NCBI RefSeq assembly: GCF_030151385.1
Contig: NZ_JASLDS010000009.1
Location: forward strand, 1 to 46,602
From: Soonwooa sp.
GTDB lineage: Bacteria > Bacteroidota > Bacteroidia > Flavobacteriales > Weeksellaceae
DNA length: 46,602 bases
Reading direction: 5' to 3'
Shown here piece after piece: positions 25,544 through 34,790 of the stretch; positions within the stretch are counted from its first letter, which is position 1; every line of letters starts with the position of its first letter. The notes beneath the pieces are model-generated. The model saw nothing but the letters and a program-made list of their open reading frames with translations. It did not search any database and was not told the origin of the DNA. Made by a program: the position numbers and the translations under genes.

Positions 25544-26785
25544 TTACGAAATTGGAGGATTGTACTTTTCGCCCACAAGCCTTGTTACCACCATCGCTGC
25601 AACCGTATTTCCAGTCGCATTGAGGATTGTAGCTAAAGGGTCAACCAGAGTCCCAATAATCATAACCGCGGGAATGGCTTCTTGTGGTAGGTTATATGCG
25701 GAAATCATCAGCATTTCGCCAATATAGCCACCATTAGGAATTCCGCCTTCGACCATGCTGACAAAAACAGTCAAGCCAACTGCGATTAGCAAATTATGTG
25801 TGGTGAACAAATCCCATCCCATAATTAAGAATACAACATATATTTTAACAATGGAGGAAATGGAAGAACCGTTTTTATGAATCGTTGTTCCAATGGTAAT
25901 GACAACATTGGCCACCGAATCTGGAATTCCGATACGTCGAGCAGCTTCGAGGTTAACTGGCATTGTTGCAAGACTACTACAAGTACTCACAGCGGTAAAA
26001 GATGGCAAAATATTATTTTTCCAAAACAAAGAAATTCCTTTTGGACCTCTTCCGATAAATGCGTAAAGCGTGTAAAACGTGAAAAAATAAACAATTCCCA
26101 CGCCGTAATAAACGCCCAGTGGTTTAGCATAGAATCCAAAAAGCTGAGGTCCAATGGTGCCGACTTGGTAAGCTATGTAAGCACCTAAGCCGATTGGCGC
26201 GGCTTTCATTAGCAGAATTAATAAAGCTTTCATTGCTTCGTTTGCGCCGTCAAGAAATTTTTTGAAAGTGCTTATTTTCTCTTCGGGAACATTTCTAATC
26301 GAGATTCCAAGTAAAAAAGAAAATATCAAAAGCGGCAACATATTTTGTCTTGATAGCAATTGGTAAAATTCGCCTACGGTAAAGAATTTTACCATTCTGT
26401 CGCCCCAGCCTTCGCCATCGCTGCCCATTTCGTGTATTTGACTGGTGAGGTTGACATCTGGTTTTGTTGTTGGAAAAAGGTAAACTGCAATTAGAGTGAA
26501 AATTGCTGCCAACACGATAAAACACAAAAATGTAATACCCATCGCAAAGAGTATTTTCCCCAATTTTCCTTTTTGCTCGATAGATGCAACCGAGGTAACA
26601 ATGGCAAAAAACACCAAAGGTATTACGGTAACAAATAACAAATTGAGAAAAACATCCCCTAATGGCTTCAGATAATGGACATAATCGGGCATTGCAATTC
26701 CGACAATACTGCCGACTGTAATCCCGATAATCAAAAGGATAATGTTAGAATAGCTTTCCCAAAAGCTAGTTGGTGAAGTTTCCAT
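25544..26785 (-). CDS. Dicarboxylate/amino acid:cation symporter (DAACS family)
   Basis: 413 residues, polytopic, with ~8 membrane segments and the re-entrant hairpin signatures of the GltP/DctA family: the Ser-rich AVSTCSSLATMP (~HP1), the NGSSISS motif (GTTIHKNGSSISS) and the final DPLATILNATGN (HP2/TM8). It imports C4-dicarboxylates or acidic amino acids with Na+ or H+. The substrate cannot be separated from sequence alone. It heads a two-gene unit with the downstream two-TM protein. Confidence 0.9.
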   Translation of the reverse strand: METSPTSFWESYSNIILLIIGITVGSIVGIAMPDYVHYLKPLGDVFLNLLFVTVIPLVFFAIVTSVASIEQKGKLGKILFAMGITFLCFIVLAAIFTLIAVYLFPTTKPDVNLTSQIHEMGSDGEGWGDRMVKFFTVGEFYQLLSRQNMLPLLIFSFLLGISIRNVPEEKISTFKKFLDGANEAMKALLILLMKAAPIGLGAYIAYQVGTIGPQLFGFYAKPLGVYYGVGIVYFFTFYTLYAFIGRGPKGISLFWKNNILPSFTAVSTCSSLATMPVNLEAARRIGIPDSVANVVITIGTTIHKNGSSISSIVKIYVVFLIMGWDLFTTHNLLIAVGLTVFVSMVEGGIPNGGYIGEMLMISAYNLPQEAIPAVMIIGTLVDPLATILNATGNTVAAMVVTRLVGEKYNPPIS

Positions 26786-26828
26786 TTAGAAGTTTTAGGT
26801 TAAGTAAAAATACTAAATGTTGCAATAC

Positions 26829-27647
26829 CTACATTTCTTTTTCTGCCAATTCAGCTCTTCTTTCGTTTTCAGAGCCTGTTTCAGATTTCCCGAATTTCCA
26901 ATAAGAATAGGCGTCAAGCTCATCTTTTGTCCATTGTTTTTCCTTTCTCAAATAATTTCTAATTTCTTTAACTGAACTAAATTCAGCAGCGACATAGGCA
27001 AATCTAGAATTTGGATTCATATCGTCGACATAGAGTTTGGTTCTCGCTGCCAAAAATGAGTTTTGTCCTGGCGTAGGATTAATCAACCATTCAAAAGTTG
27101 CTTGTGCCTTGGTCGTAATTTTTTGCACATCTTCGGCAGAAATAACTTCGATAATAACGTGCACTTTAGCATTTTCGGGTAGGCTTTCCAAGATACAAGC
27201 CAATACTGGGATTGCTGTGGCATCGCCTACTAAGAGGTAATCTTCCACCTCTGGATATAATGATTTGGGTTCGGCATGCATCGAGATTCCCAATTCTGAA
27301 CCAATTGGCGCATGGATAGCAAAATCCGAAGCAGGACCTTCGTCGCCATGAGCAACAAATTCTAGATAAATTTCATTTTTTTCAAAATTGATACCGCGAT
27401 GTGTGTATGTTCTTACATGAGGTTTCAGATGTTCAGGCATCGGTGTCCATTCCATTTTTTCGAAGTCAAATTCTGGTATATGGACTTTTTCGATAGCTTT
27501 TGGTGCGATAAAGATTTTGTTATTAACGCCAAGAGTTGAATTTCGAATAGCTTCTAGATTGTCATTTTCTAAAGTTAATCGGATATAATTAGGTGTCAGG
27601 TACTCTCTGTTTTTTAGATAGTAAATGGCACTATGGATATTTCTCAT
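26829..27647 (-). CDS. Siderophore-interacting protein (FAD-dependent ferric reductase)
   Basis: 272 residues, SIP/ViuB type. It has the FAD-binding RTYTHR motif (~79-84), HGDEGPASDFA (~100-110) and the GDATAIPVLACIL nucleotide-binding region (~143-155). Such proteins reduce ferric siderophores in the cytoplasm to release iron. No TonB receptor or siderophore transporter is adjacent. The A/T-rich region upstream (27648-27769) is shared with the divergent cbpA gene. Confidence 0.88.
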   Translation of the reverse strand: MRNIHSAIYYLKNREYLTPNYIRLTLENDNLEAIRNSTLGVNNKIFIAPKAIEKVHIPEFDFEKMEWTPMPEHLKPHVRTYTHRGINFEKNEIYLEFVAHGDEGPASDFAIHAPIGSELGISMHAEPKSLYPEVEDYLLVGDATAIPVLACILESLPENAKVHVIIEVISAEDVQKITTKAQATFEWLINPTPGQNSFLAARTKLYVDDMNPNSRFAYVAAEFSSVKEIRNYLRKEKQWTKDELDAYSYWKFGKSETGSENERRAELAEKEM

Positions 27648-27745
27648 TATAAATAATTTTCGGCAAAGTTAATTATTATTTAGAATAAATAAAAATAAAA
27701 TTAATTTTAACAAAAATTTGATTTTTCTGTCTCTTGGATATTGTT

Positions 27746-27753
27746 TAAATTTG
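27746..27753 (+). promoter_or_regulatory. -7 box (TAAATTTG) for cbpA-cbpM
   Basis: Matches TAnnTTTG, 16 bp before the cbpA ATG. A TTTG at 27717-27720 could be the -33 element, although the 25-bp spacing is long. Confidence 0.45.
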
Positions 27754-27769
27754 AATAAAGTATGTATTT

Positions 27770-28684
27770 ATGGCTTATATAGATTACTATAAAATACTTG
27801 GCGTAGACAAAAAAGCTAGCCAAGATGATATTAAAAAAGCTTACCGAAAACTCGCTCGAAAACTTCATCCAGACCTTAATCCTAATGATAAGGAAGCTGA
27901 AAGGAAATTTAAGGAATTAAATGAAGCTAACGAAGTTTTGTCCAATACCGAAAATCGTGCTAAATACGATAAATACGGCGAAAATTGGAAACATGGCGAA
28001 GAGTACGAGAAAGCGCAACAGCAGCAAAGACAATATTCTCAAAATTACGGTGGTGGCGGAGGATTCTCTGGTGCAGATTTTGGGGAAGGCGAAGATTTTT
28101 CAGATTTTTTTCAGTCGATGTTTGGAGGTTCTGGTGGCGGTTTTGGAAGAAGCAGTCGCGGTAGTTCTTCTGGAAAATTCAAAGGGCAAGATGTTTCGGC
28201 AGAACTTAGTTTGACTTTAAAACAAGCTTCGGAAACGCATCAACAAACTTTCGAAATTAATGGTAAAAAAGTAAGAATCACTATTCCTGCTGGTGTTTAC
28301 GATGGTCAACAAATCAAATTGAAAGGTCACGGAAATGCAGGGATGAATGGCGGACCAAATGGCGATTTATTTATCACATTTAATATTGCAGCAGATTCAG
28401 TATTCAAAAGAAATGGCGATGATTTAGAAACGGAAGTTGCTATCGATTTGTACACGGCACTTTTGGGTGGCGAAGTTATGATTCCGACGCTTAATGCTCA
28501 GGTTAAACTTAAAGTAAAATCGGTGACACAACCCAATACAAGAGTTCGTTTGAAAGGCAAAGGATTTCCTGTTTACAAAAAAGAGGGACAATTCGGAGAT
28601 TTATTTGTGACTTATAAAGTTGACTTCCCGAAAGAGTTTAATGACAAACAAAAAGAATTGGTGGAACAATTAAAAAACAGCTAA
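27770..28684 (+). CDS. cbpA: CbpA-like J-domain co-chaperone (class B)
   Basis: 304 residues. The J domain (1-~70) has H33-P34-D35, which stimulates DnaK ATPase. A G/F- and Q-rich linker (~80-130) follows, then the two-part substrate-binding C-terminal domain (KFKGQDVSAELSLTLKQA onward). There is no CxxCxGxG zinc finger, which separates it from DnaJ. The downstream cbpM-like gene, 1 bp apart, supports the CbpA assignment. Confidence 0.92.
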   Translation: MAYIDYYKILGVDKKASQDDIKKAYRKLARKLHPDLNPNDKEAERKFKELNEANEVLSNTENRAKYDKYGENWKHGEEYEKAQQQQRQYSQNYGGGGGFSGADFGEGEDFSDFFQSMFGGSGGGFGRSSRGSSSGKFKGQDVSAELSLTLKQASETHQQTFEINGKKVRITIPAGVYDGQQIKLKGHGNAGMNGGPNGDLFITFNIAADSVFKRNGDDLETEVAIDLYTALLGGEVMIPTLNAQVKLKVKSVTQPNTRVRLKGKGFPVYKKEGQFGDLFVTYKVDFPKEFNDKQKELVEQLKNS

Positions 28685-28685
28685 G

Positions 28686-29000
28686 ATGAACGAAAGAATA
28701 TCCATAGAAGAAATCATTAGAATATATAAAGTTGATTATAGTTTTGTGAACGCGCTTATCGACTCCGAGTTGTTGCATCCACAGACCGAAAACAGCATTC
28801 GTTACATTATCCATGATGAGTTATCGGATTTTGAAAAATTTATGAATTGGCATTACGACCTAGAAGTCAATCTACAAGGTATCGAGATTATCCATGATAT
28901 GTTAAAAAGAGTTCGACACTTACAAGCCGAAAACAGAAATCTTATACAACGTCTGCAGATAAAGCGATTTGACTGGGAAGAAAGCGACGAAATTCTGTAA
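28686..29000 (+). CDS. cbpM: CbpM-like chaperone modulator
   Basis: 104 residues. An N-terminal MerR-like wHTH segment (ISIEEIIRIYKVDYSFVNALIDSELL) is followed by a helical C-terminal part (LQGIEIIHDMLKRVRHLQAENRNLIQRL), the CbpM pattern. CbpM binds the J domain of CbpA and inhibits it. It follows the cbpA stop by 1 bp. It is the last host gene before the integrated element. Confidence 0.88.
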   Translation: MNERISIEEIIRIYKVDYSFVNALIDSELLHPQTENSIRYIIHDELSDFEKFMNWHYDLEVNLQGIEIIHDMLKRVRHLQAENRNLIQRLQIKRFDWEESDEIL

Positions 29001-29224
29001 TCTTTTTGATTTTTAACTTTAAATAAATGCTTTTTAGAGCGAAGAAATTTGCATCTTAAAAGCGTTTTTTTTAAATAAAAAGATTAATAAGGTTCAAAGT
29101 TGTTTATAAAGAGTAGTTTACAAGAATTGAAAACCTTATCGGTAACGATTTAGTAATGGTGCTTACTGCACTTGCTTTCATTTGATTACCTTGTAAATCA
29201 TTACTGCAAATGTAATAAATTAAT

Positions 29225-29256
29225 GGGTAAAGTATATTACTGCTTTACCCTTTTTT
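29225..29256 (+). terminator. Terminator upstream of rteC
   Basis: GGGTAAAG-tatattactg-CTTTACCC followed by TTTTTT, in the 400-bp gene-free stretch 29001-29404. The rest of that stretch holds AGTAATG/CATTACT inverted words (29151-29204) but no gene. It may end a short untranslated RNA or mark the end of the cbpA operon transcript. Confidence 0.7.
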
Positions 29257-29332
29257 CATCCTCCCTAATATAAAAATCTTTGAAAAAAAATCCCACACTG
29301 GGGAGAACCTGTGATATTGGTTTCAATATTAT

Positions 29333-29347
29333 TGCCAAATTTTGGCA
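29333..29347. promoter_or_regulatory. Palindrome upstream of rteC
   Basis: TGCCAAA-T-TTTGGCA is a perfect 7-bp inverted repeat, 58 bp before the rteC ATG, and a possible operator. Confidence 0.4.
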
Positions 29348-29404
29348 TACAACAATAGTTGCAATTCCGAAACAAATAGTGATAACTTCAAAAAAGACTA
29401 TGCT

Positions 29405-30250
29405 ATGGAAATCGTGTTGAGTAAAATATTATCGCAAATTAGACATCAGGAAGACAACCTATCTTCTCAAATGATGCGAACGGCAGACGAGGCATACCAA
29501 ATGACCTTGTTCTTAAATGAAATGCTGGGAAGTATAAAAGCAAAAGTATCGCAGGATAATTTCGTAGATGAACAGCAGGAGATTGACTTTTTCAAGAATA
29601 TCAAGCCACAGGTTTTAGGGAAGCTCATTTATTATAATAAAGTGTTCCGTATTGAAACAACCTGCCCCGTGAGTAATGGTAAAATACATCAAAGCTATTA
29701 CGAGAACCTGTTAAAAACCCTCAAATCAGAATATAAAGAGAGTATCTGCAACGAGGATTTTTACAGATACTATCGGGCTGGCAGGACTGACCGTGACCAT
29801 ATTTACTTTCGGCTCGGGCAAATCAATTACCACGACGGATTAAAGAGTGGCGTATTTGAAATTGACCTTAGCTTTTCTACCTATTATGATAACAAGATAG
29901 CCCACATTATAGCCAACGAACTACTCTACACTTACCTGCTTACCAAAATCAACCCCGAAGAAAATCCTGATACGATTTTAATAAATGGAGATGCAAACAA
30001 AGATATTTCGTGGACAAATTCCCAAAATGCACTTATCGAATTGATATACGCCCTATATGCTTCAAATTCCATTGCACACGGAAAAATCGGCATCCGAAAA
30101 TTAGCCTTAATTTTTCAAGTGTTGTTCAGAACTCCGCTAAACGACGTTCATCATTCTTTCCACCGAATGAAAACAAGGGCTGGTTCAAGAACAGCATTTT
30201 TAGACCAACTTAAAATATCCCTCGAAGAATATATGGACAAAGACCTTTAG
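29405..30250 (+). CDS. rteC: RteC-family regulator of element excision
   Basis: 281 residues from the ATG at 29405 (MEIVLSKILSQIRHQEDNL). Upstream in-frame codons start only with TTG. The protein shows the RteC pattern: an N-terminal helical part, the central RAGRTDRDHIYFRLGQINYHDG block (~120-142) and a C-terminal WTNSQNALIELIYALYASNSI helix region with winged-helix character. In CTnDOT, RteC activates the excision operon in response to RteA/RteB. Those two genes are not in this window. It is the first gene of the element. Confidence 0.85.
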   Translation: MEIVLSKILSQIRHQEDNLSSQMMRTADEAYQMTLFLNEMLGSIKAKVSQDNFVDEQQEIDFFKNIKPQVLGKLIYYNKVFRIETTCPVSNGKIHQSYYENLLKTLKSEYKESICNEDFYRYYRAGRTDRDHIYFRLGQINYHDGLKSGVFEIDLSFSTYYDNKIAHIIANELLYTYLLTKINPEENPDTILINGDANKDISWTNSQNALIELIYALYASNSIAHGKIGIRKLALIFQVLFRTPLNDVHHSFHRMKTRAGSRTAFLDQLKISLEEYMDKDL

Positions 30251-30501
30251 CTATATTATTAGATATGTTCAAAGCGGTACATCAAAAGTGTACTGCTTTT
30301 TTTATGCCAATATCCGCCAATGGGCGAACACTTCCAATAGCCGAATACAAAACATACCAAATCCCTTAAAATACTTGTCTGAAAAGGGCTTTGCCCGATT
30401 GCAAAAATTTTCAAAAAACCACCCAACCAATTGGCGAGGGTTGGCGGACAAACTCTGCCACCCTTACCAATTTTGCATTGTGAACATTAAAAAGCAATGC
30501 G

Positions 30502-30855
30502 ATGAAAATAATCACTATTGAAGAAGAAGCGTGGCAACAGCTAAACAGCCGTATCAATGCCATTGCTGACTACCTGAAAAGACAGGAAGACACCAGCTAT
30601 GATGACCTGTGGCTCAATAACCACGAGGTATGCCAATACCTGCACATCAGCGAAAAAACTTTATGGCGTATGCGTACCAAAGGCGAAATAGCCTACTCCA
30701 AAATTTACGGACAATACTTCTACACCATTGGAGCAATCAAGGATATGCTCAATGCCAATGCCGTACAAAGTAGCGATGAATATGTACAGGAACTTATGGC
30801 AAAAGGCAAAAGCTATATCGAAAAAGGCAGAAAGCTGAAAACAGACAAAAAGTAA
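30502..30855 (+). CDS. Excisionase-like helix-turn-helix protein 1
   Basis: 117 residues. The MerR/Xis-type HTH (LWLNNHEVCQYLHISEKTLWRMRTKGEIAYSKIYGQYFY) lies at ~34-73 after an N-terminal helix, followed by a short basic tail. This type of protein is paired with a second one just downstream in Bacteroidetes ICEs and is thought to act in excision or its control. The 250 bp upstream (30251-30501) hold no convincing gene. They include a CCAACC/GGTTGG inverted repeat at 30423-30444. Confidence 0.82.
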   Translation: MKIITIEEEAWQQLNSRINAIADYLKRQEDTSYDDLWLNNHEVCQYLHISEKTLWRMRTKGEIAYSKIYGQYFYTIGAIKDMLNANAVQSSDEYVQELMAKGKSYIEKGRKLKTDKK

Positions 30856-30860
30856 GTGCT

Positions 30861-31142
30861 ATGAATATTGACAGAATGGAATTTATATCGTGGATGGAAC
30901 GACTAATCGACAGGCTGGATATGTTGAGCGACCATATAGACGATTTAAAAAAGAAGCGTAACAGTATTGACGGCGAAGAGTTGTTGGATAATCAGGATTT
31001 ACTGCAAATGCTGAAAATCAGTAACCGTTCCCTGCAACGGTATCGCTCCATCGGAAAGCTACCCTATTATACGATAAGCGGAAAACTGTATTACAAGCTA
31101 TCCGATGTACATCAATTCATCAGAGAGAGTTTTAACAAATAG
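30861..31142 (+). CDS. Excisionase-like helix-turn-helix protein 2
   Basis: 93 residues. A short coiled N-terminal helix (MDRLDMLSDHIDDLKKKR-like) is followed by the HTH LDNQDLLQMLKISNRSLQRYRSIGKLPYY with a wing (SGKLYYKLSDVHQFI). It is similar in plan to the gene ending 5 bp upstream and probably co-translated. A DNA-binding architectural or excision factor is likely. Confidence 0.8.
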   Translation: MNIDRMEFISWMERLIDRLDMLSDHIDDLKKKRNSIDGEELLDNQDLLQMLKISNRSLQRYRSIGKLPYYTISGKLYYKLSDVHQFIRESFNK

Positions 31143-31152
31143 AAAGCCAATG

Positions 31153-31220
31153 AGTGCCAAACACTGCCTTTGACTGCCACTTCAAGTTACACAGTAACAA
31201 CTTCATTTACTTTCGGCACT
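31153..31220. promoter_or_regulatory. Inverted repeats upstream of the DUF3945-type gene
   Basis: AGTGCC (31153-31158) and GGCACT (31215-31220) bracket the region, with GTTAC-aca-GTAAC (31186-31198) between them. TGCC words recur. Together they look like an operator or leader structure in front of the 31243 operon. Confidence 0.35.
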
Positions 31221-31242
31221 AAAACTTTAAAATTTTCAGATT

Positions 31243-32694
31243 ATGAGCGAAGAAACAACGAACAAACAGGAAATGCCCGAACAGTTATCGGACATATTAT
31301 TGGTGCTGGATAAAGAAAAAATGAAAATCCAAGCCGTAAAGAGTATTGACGAAAACGGAAAAATGGAAACCGTTGACCCTACGAAAAAGAACCAAAGCGA
31401 GTTTATGCGTGTGGACAAACACGGCGATTTATTTTCCAACTTCTTCTCCAATTTTTGGAGGCAGTTAAAAGACCCTACCCAATTTTCATTTTTCAAAGTA
31501 TCTGCTGATGAAGCGGTAGAAAAGGCAAAGGAAATGCAGAAACAGGTTGATAATCCTACTCCCGAGGGCGAAAAGGAAATGAAAAAGCACGAAGTGAAAA
31601 CCGATACAAAAGAGAATAATAAACAAGAAAATAATAATGATATGGCAACAACACAAACAACACCGGAAAAAAGCGAATACCGCTACCAGCCGGAACAGAT
31701 TGATTGGGACACAATGAAAAATCTCGGATTGAGCAAAGAATATCTTGAAAAAAGAAACCTGCTTGACCCCTTATTAAGAGGTTACAAAACTAATGAGCTT
31801 TTACCGATTGGTATTAATCTCGGTAGTACAATTCTCCGCACGGATGCCCGTCTGTCTTTACAGCAAGGCGAAGACGGAAATGTTATCGTGGCAATACACG
31901 GTATCAAAAAAGAACCTAATCTGCACTTTGAGTTCTTCGGACACAAGTTTACAGATGAGGACAAGAAAAACCTGCTCGAAACAGGCAATATGGGGCGTGT
32001 GGTTAATCTAATCAATTCTAAAACAGGCGAACTAATGCCGTCTATTATCAGTATTGACAGGCTTACCAATGATGTTGTTGCTCTACGGACGGATTTCATT
32101 AAAATTCAAGATGATATAAAGGGTGTGAAGCTGACTGATGAACAAAAGCAAACCTTAATGGAGGGCAAACCGCTCAAATTGGAGGGTATGATTTCTACAA
32201 AAGGAACGGAGTTCTCTGCAACGGTACAGTACAATGCCGAAAAACGCTATCCTGAATTTTTGTTTGACCGTAGCAACTCCAACGGACAAAAGCAAAATAA
32301 CCAACAAAGCAATCAGCAAAGCCAACCGCAGGAAGCTCCAAGAGCATTCCGTGGCAAGGAACTGACCGATGAGCAGTACAAGGATTTCAAAGCGGGTCAA
32401 ACCGTGTATATGGCAGGTCTGGTTGATAAGAAAGGACAAACCTACAATGGCTATATTACATTCGACAAAGCCACCGGAAAAACAGGCTTTGAGTTTCCTA
32501 ATCAATATAAAGAAAGAATGCAGCCCACCGAAGCCCACAAAACGCAAACTGCCGTCAATTCGCAGGGCAAAACCAACGAAGCGACCAAAAACATCAAAGA
32601 GCCTTTGAAGTCGGGGCAACAAAGACCAAAAAATGAAAAACAACAGGAGCAACAAAACAAGCCTGCAAAATCAAAAGGTAAAAAAGTGAGCTAA
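31243..32694 (+). CDS. DUF4099/DUF3945-type ICE protein
   Basis: 483 residues. The N-terminal ~100 residues are followed by a charged Lys/Glu/Asn-rich linker (~105-145). A DUF4099-like region comes next (YRYQPEQIDWDTMKNLGLSKEYLEKRNLL, ~147-230), then two DUF3945-like repeats around KLTDEQKQTLMEGKPLKLEGM (~290-345) and ELTDEQYKDFKAGQTVYMAGL (~370-425). The C-terminus is Gln/Asn-rich, probably disordered. These proteins always sit before the topoisomerase in Bacteroidetes ICEs. Their biochemical role is unknown. topB starts 2 bp after the stop. Confidence 0.85.
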   Translation: MSEETTNKQEMPEQLSDILLVLDKEKMKIQAVKSIDENGKMETVDPTKKNQSEFMRVDKHGDLFSNFFSNFWRQLKDPTQFSFFKVSADEAVEKAKEMQKQVDNPTPEGEKEMKKHEVKTDTKENNKQENNNDMATTQTTPEKSEYRYQPEQIDWDTMKNLGLSKEYLEKRNLLDPLLRGYKTNELLPIGINLGSTILRTDARLSLQQGEDGNVIVAIHGIKKEPNLHFEFFGHKFTDEDKKNLLETGNMGRVVNLINSKTGELMPSIISIDRLTNDVVALRTDFIKIQDDIKGVKLTDEQKQTLMEGKPLKLEGMISTKGTEFSATVQYNAEKRYPEFLFDRSNSNGQKQNNQQSNQQSQPQEAPRAFRGKELTDEQYKDFKAGQTVYMAGLVDKKGQTYNGYITFDKATGKTGFEFPNQYKERMQPTEAHKTQTAVNSQGKTNEATKNIKEPLKSGQQRPKNEKQQEQQNKPAKSKGKKVS

Positions 32695-32696
32695 CT

Positions 32697-34790
32697 ATGA
32701 AAACAATCATTGCAGAAAAACCAAGCGTAGCAAGGGAAATAGCGGGCTTGTTGGGAGCTTCCGAAAAAAAGGACGGTTACCTGACAGGCAACGGCTATTT
32801 TGTTACGTGGGCATTCGGTCATCTTATCGGTTTGGGAATGCCCGAAGACTACGGGATTTCGGGGTTTGACAAGGCTTCATTGCCCATACTCCCGAACCCG
32901 TTTGTTTTGACCGTTCGTAAGGTCAAAAAGGACAAAGACTATCAAGCCGATACAGGAGCATTGAAGCAACTGAAAGTAATCAAAGAACTATTCAATAAAA
33001 GCGACAGCATCATCGTTGCGACCGATGCAGGTCGTGAGGGAGAGCTTATTTTCAGATACATTTATGAATATCTGAAATGCCGTAAGCCCTTTGAACGGCT
33101 TTGGATAAGCTCACTTACCGAAAAAGCCATTAAGCAAGGGTTTGACAGCCTGAAAGACGGAAAAGAATTTGACGGATTGTATCAGGCGGCACAAGGCAGA
33201 AGCCGTGCCGATTGGCTCGTGGGTATCAACGCTACACAGGCATTGAGCATAGCCGCAGGCAATGGTATTTATTCGCTGGGCAGAGTGCAAACGCCTACAT
33301 TGGCTTTGATTTGCAAACGCTATTTGGAAAACAAGAATTTCTCGGTTAAAAAGTATTGGCAAATTCAGCTATTACACCATAAAGAGGATATTGATTTCAA
33401 AAGCATATCCAAAAAGAAATGGGACGAACAAAAGCTGACAGAAGATACCTTGCGTTCAATCCAAAGACACGGCACTGCTACGGTTGTATCTGTGGAAAGC
33501 AAGAATGTAACGGAGCAACCTCCACTGCTTTTTGACCTCACGGGCTTACAAAAAGAAGCCAACAAAAAGCTGAACCTATTAGCCGAACAAACCCTCAATA
33601 TTGCCCAAAGCCTTTACGAAAAGAAATTTATTACCTACCCCCGTACCGGAAGCAAATACATACCCGAAGATATGTGGGCTGAAATCCCCAATCTCGTAAG
33701 GGCATTACAGGACAATGATAGTTTCAAGCAAGCTACATCCAAATTGAAATGGGGTCGGTTTAATAAGCGGATTGTAAACGATTTGCGTGTAACAGACCAC
33801 CACGGATTGTTGATTACCGACAAGATACCGTCTGCCCTCAATGCAGACGAAACAAAGGTTTATAATATGATTGCGTTCAGACTGCTCGAAGCCATTTCGC
33901 AAGCCTGTATCAAAGAGATAACCGATATAGCATTGGAAGCATCACACTATGATTTCACATTGAAAGGCTGTAAGGTTTTGGAAGCTGGTTGGCGTTCGAT
34001 AAAAGGTGCTTTTTCGGACGAAGACACAGAGCCGATACAGGATTTACCCGACCTGAAAAAAGGCGATGAACTTAAAATCAAAGAAGCCGAAGTTTTGGAA
34101 AAGAAAACCAAACCGCCTGTGCTATATACAGAAGCCGGACTGTTATCGGCAATGGAAACCGCAGGTAAGGAAATCGAAAACGAAGACGAACGGAAAGCCC
34201 TGCAAAATATAGGTATCGGAACTCCGGCTACAAGAGCCGCAATAATCGAAACACTGTTTACACGTAATTATATCCAAAGAGATAAGAAATCCCTAATCCC
34301 TACCGAAAAAGGATTGCAGGTATATGGATTGGTAAAAGACAGAAAAATTGCAGATGTGGCAATGACTGCCGAATGGGAATTGGCTTTACAAAAAATAGAA
34401 AATAACGAGATTGATGCAAGAGTGTTCCAAAGAGAAATGGAAACCTATGCGAAATCCATTACCGATGAACTATTGCAAACTTCCATTGCTCAAAACAACC
34501 TGCCTAAATTGGCTTGTCCGAAATGCAAAAGCCAGCAACTCATTATCCGTGATAAAATAGTGAAGTGTCCTGATGAGGTTTGTAATTGGGTACAGTTCCG
34601 TAATGTCTGCGGTGTACAAATCGGCATTGCCGATATTGAAAATCTTGTCAATAAAGGCAAAACTTCCCTTATCAAAGGAATGAAAAGCAAAGCCGGAAAG
34701 AAATTCGATGCTTACATCGTTTTGAATGAGCAAGCAGAAAGTTCCTTTGAATTTGAGAAAAACAAAAGCTACAAACGCAATGGAAAATAA
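32697..34790 (+). CDS. topB: DNA topoisomerase III (type IA), ICE-encoded
   Basis: 697 residues. The N-terminal TOPRIM domain has AEKPSVAREIA (~6-16) and the DAGREGELIFRY acidic motif (~107-118). The active-site Tyr is Y314 in KFITYPRTGSKYIPEDMW. A C-terminal zinc ribbon (CPKC...CPDEVC, ~605-630) follows. It relaxes and decatenates DNA through a single-strand phosphotyrosine intermediate and probably aids conjugative processing or replication of the element. The 3' end overlaps the ORF6N gene by 11 bases. Confidence 0.95.
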   Translation: MKTIIAEKPSVAREIAGLLGASEKKDGYLTGNGYFVTWAFGHLIGLGMPEDYGISGFDKASLPILPNPFVLTVRKVKKDKDYQADTGALKQLKVIKELFNKSDSIIVATDAGREGELIFRYIYEYLKCRKPFERLWISSLTEKAIKQGFDSLKDGKEFDGLYQAAQGRSRADWLVGINATQALSIAAGNGIYSLGRVQTPTLALICKRYLENKNFSVKKYWQIQLLHHKEDIDFKSISKKKWDEQKLTEDTLRSIQRHGTATVVSVESKNVTEQPPLLFDLTGLQKEANKKLNLLAEQTLNIAQSLYEKKFITYPRTGSKYIPEDMWAEIPNLVRALQDNDSFKQATSKLKWGRFNKRIVNDLRVTDHHGLLITDKIPSALNADETKVYNMIAFRLLEAISQACIKEITDIALEASHYDFTLKGCKVLEAGWRSIKGAFSDEDTEPIQDLPDLKKGDELKIKEAEVLEKKTKPPVLYTEAGLLSAMETAGKEIENEDERKALQNIGIGTPATRAAIIETLFTRNYIQRDKKSLIPTEKGLQVYGLVKDRKIADVAMTAEWELALQKIENNEIDARVFQREMETYAKSITDELLQTSIAQNNLPKLACPKCKSQQLIIRDKIVKCPDEVCNWVQFRNVCGVQIGIADIENLVNKGKTSLIKGMKSKAGKKFDAYIVLNEQAESSFEFEKNKSYKRNGK

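Noticed and set aside
30288..30521. A 77-codon frame between rteC and the first HTH gene
   Set aside because: Its 3' end overlaps the well-supported HTH gene in another frame, and the translation shows no domain and reads as random composition. It is more likely a leader/operator region.
32155..32655. A 166-codon minus-strand frame opposite the DUF3945-type gene
   Set aside because: The Leu/Phe/Val-rich product is the complement of Gln/Lys/Asn-rich coding DNA. The plus-strand gene is in a conserved ICE position.
34726..34779. Upstream start for the ORF6N gene
   Set aside because: It would overlap topB by 65 bases and add 18 residues outside the domain. The ATG at 34780 is next to the conserved start of ORF6N proteins.
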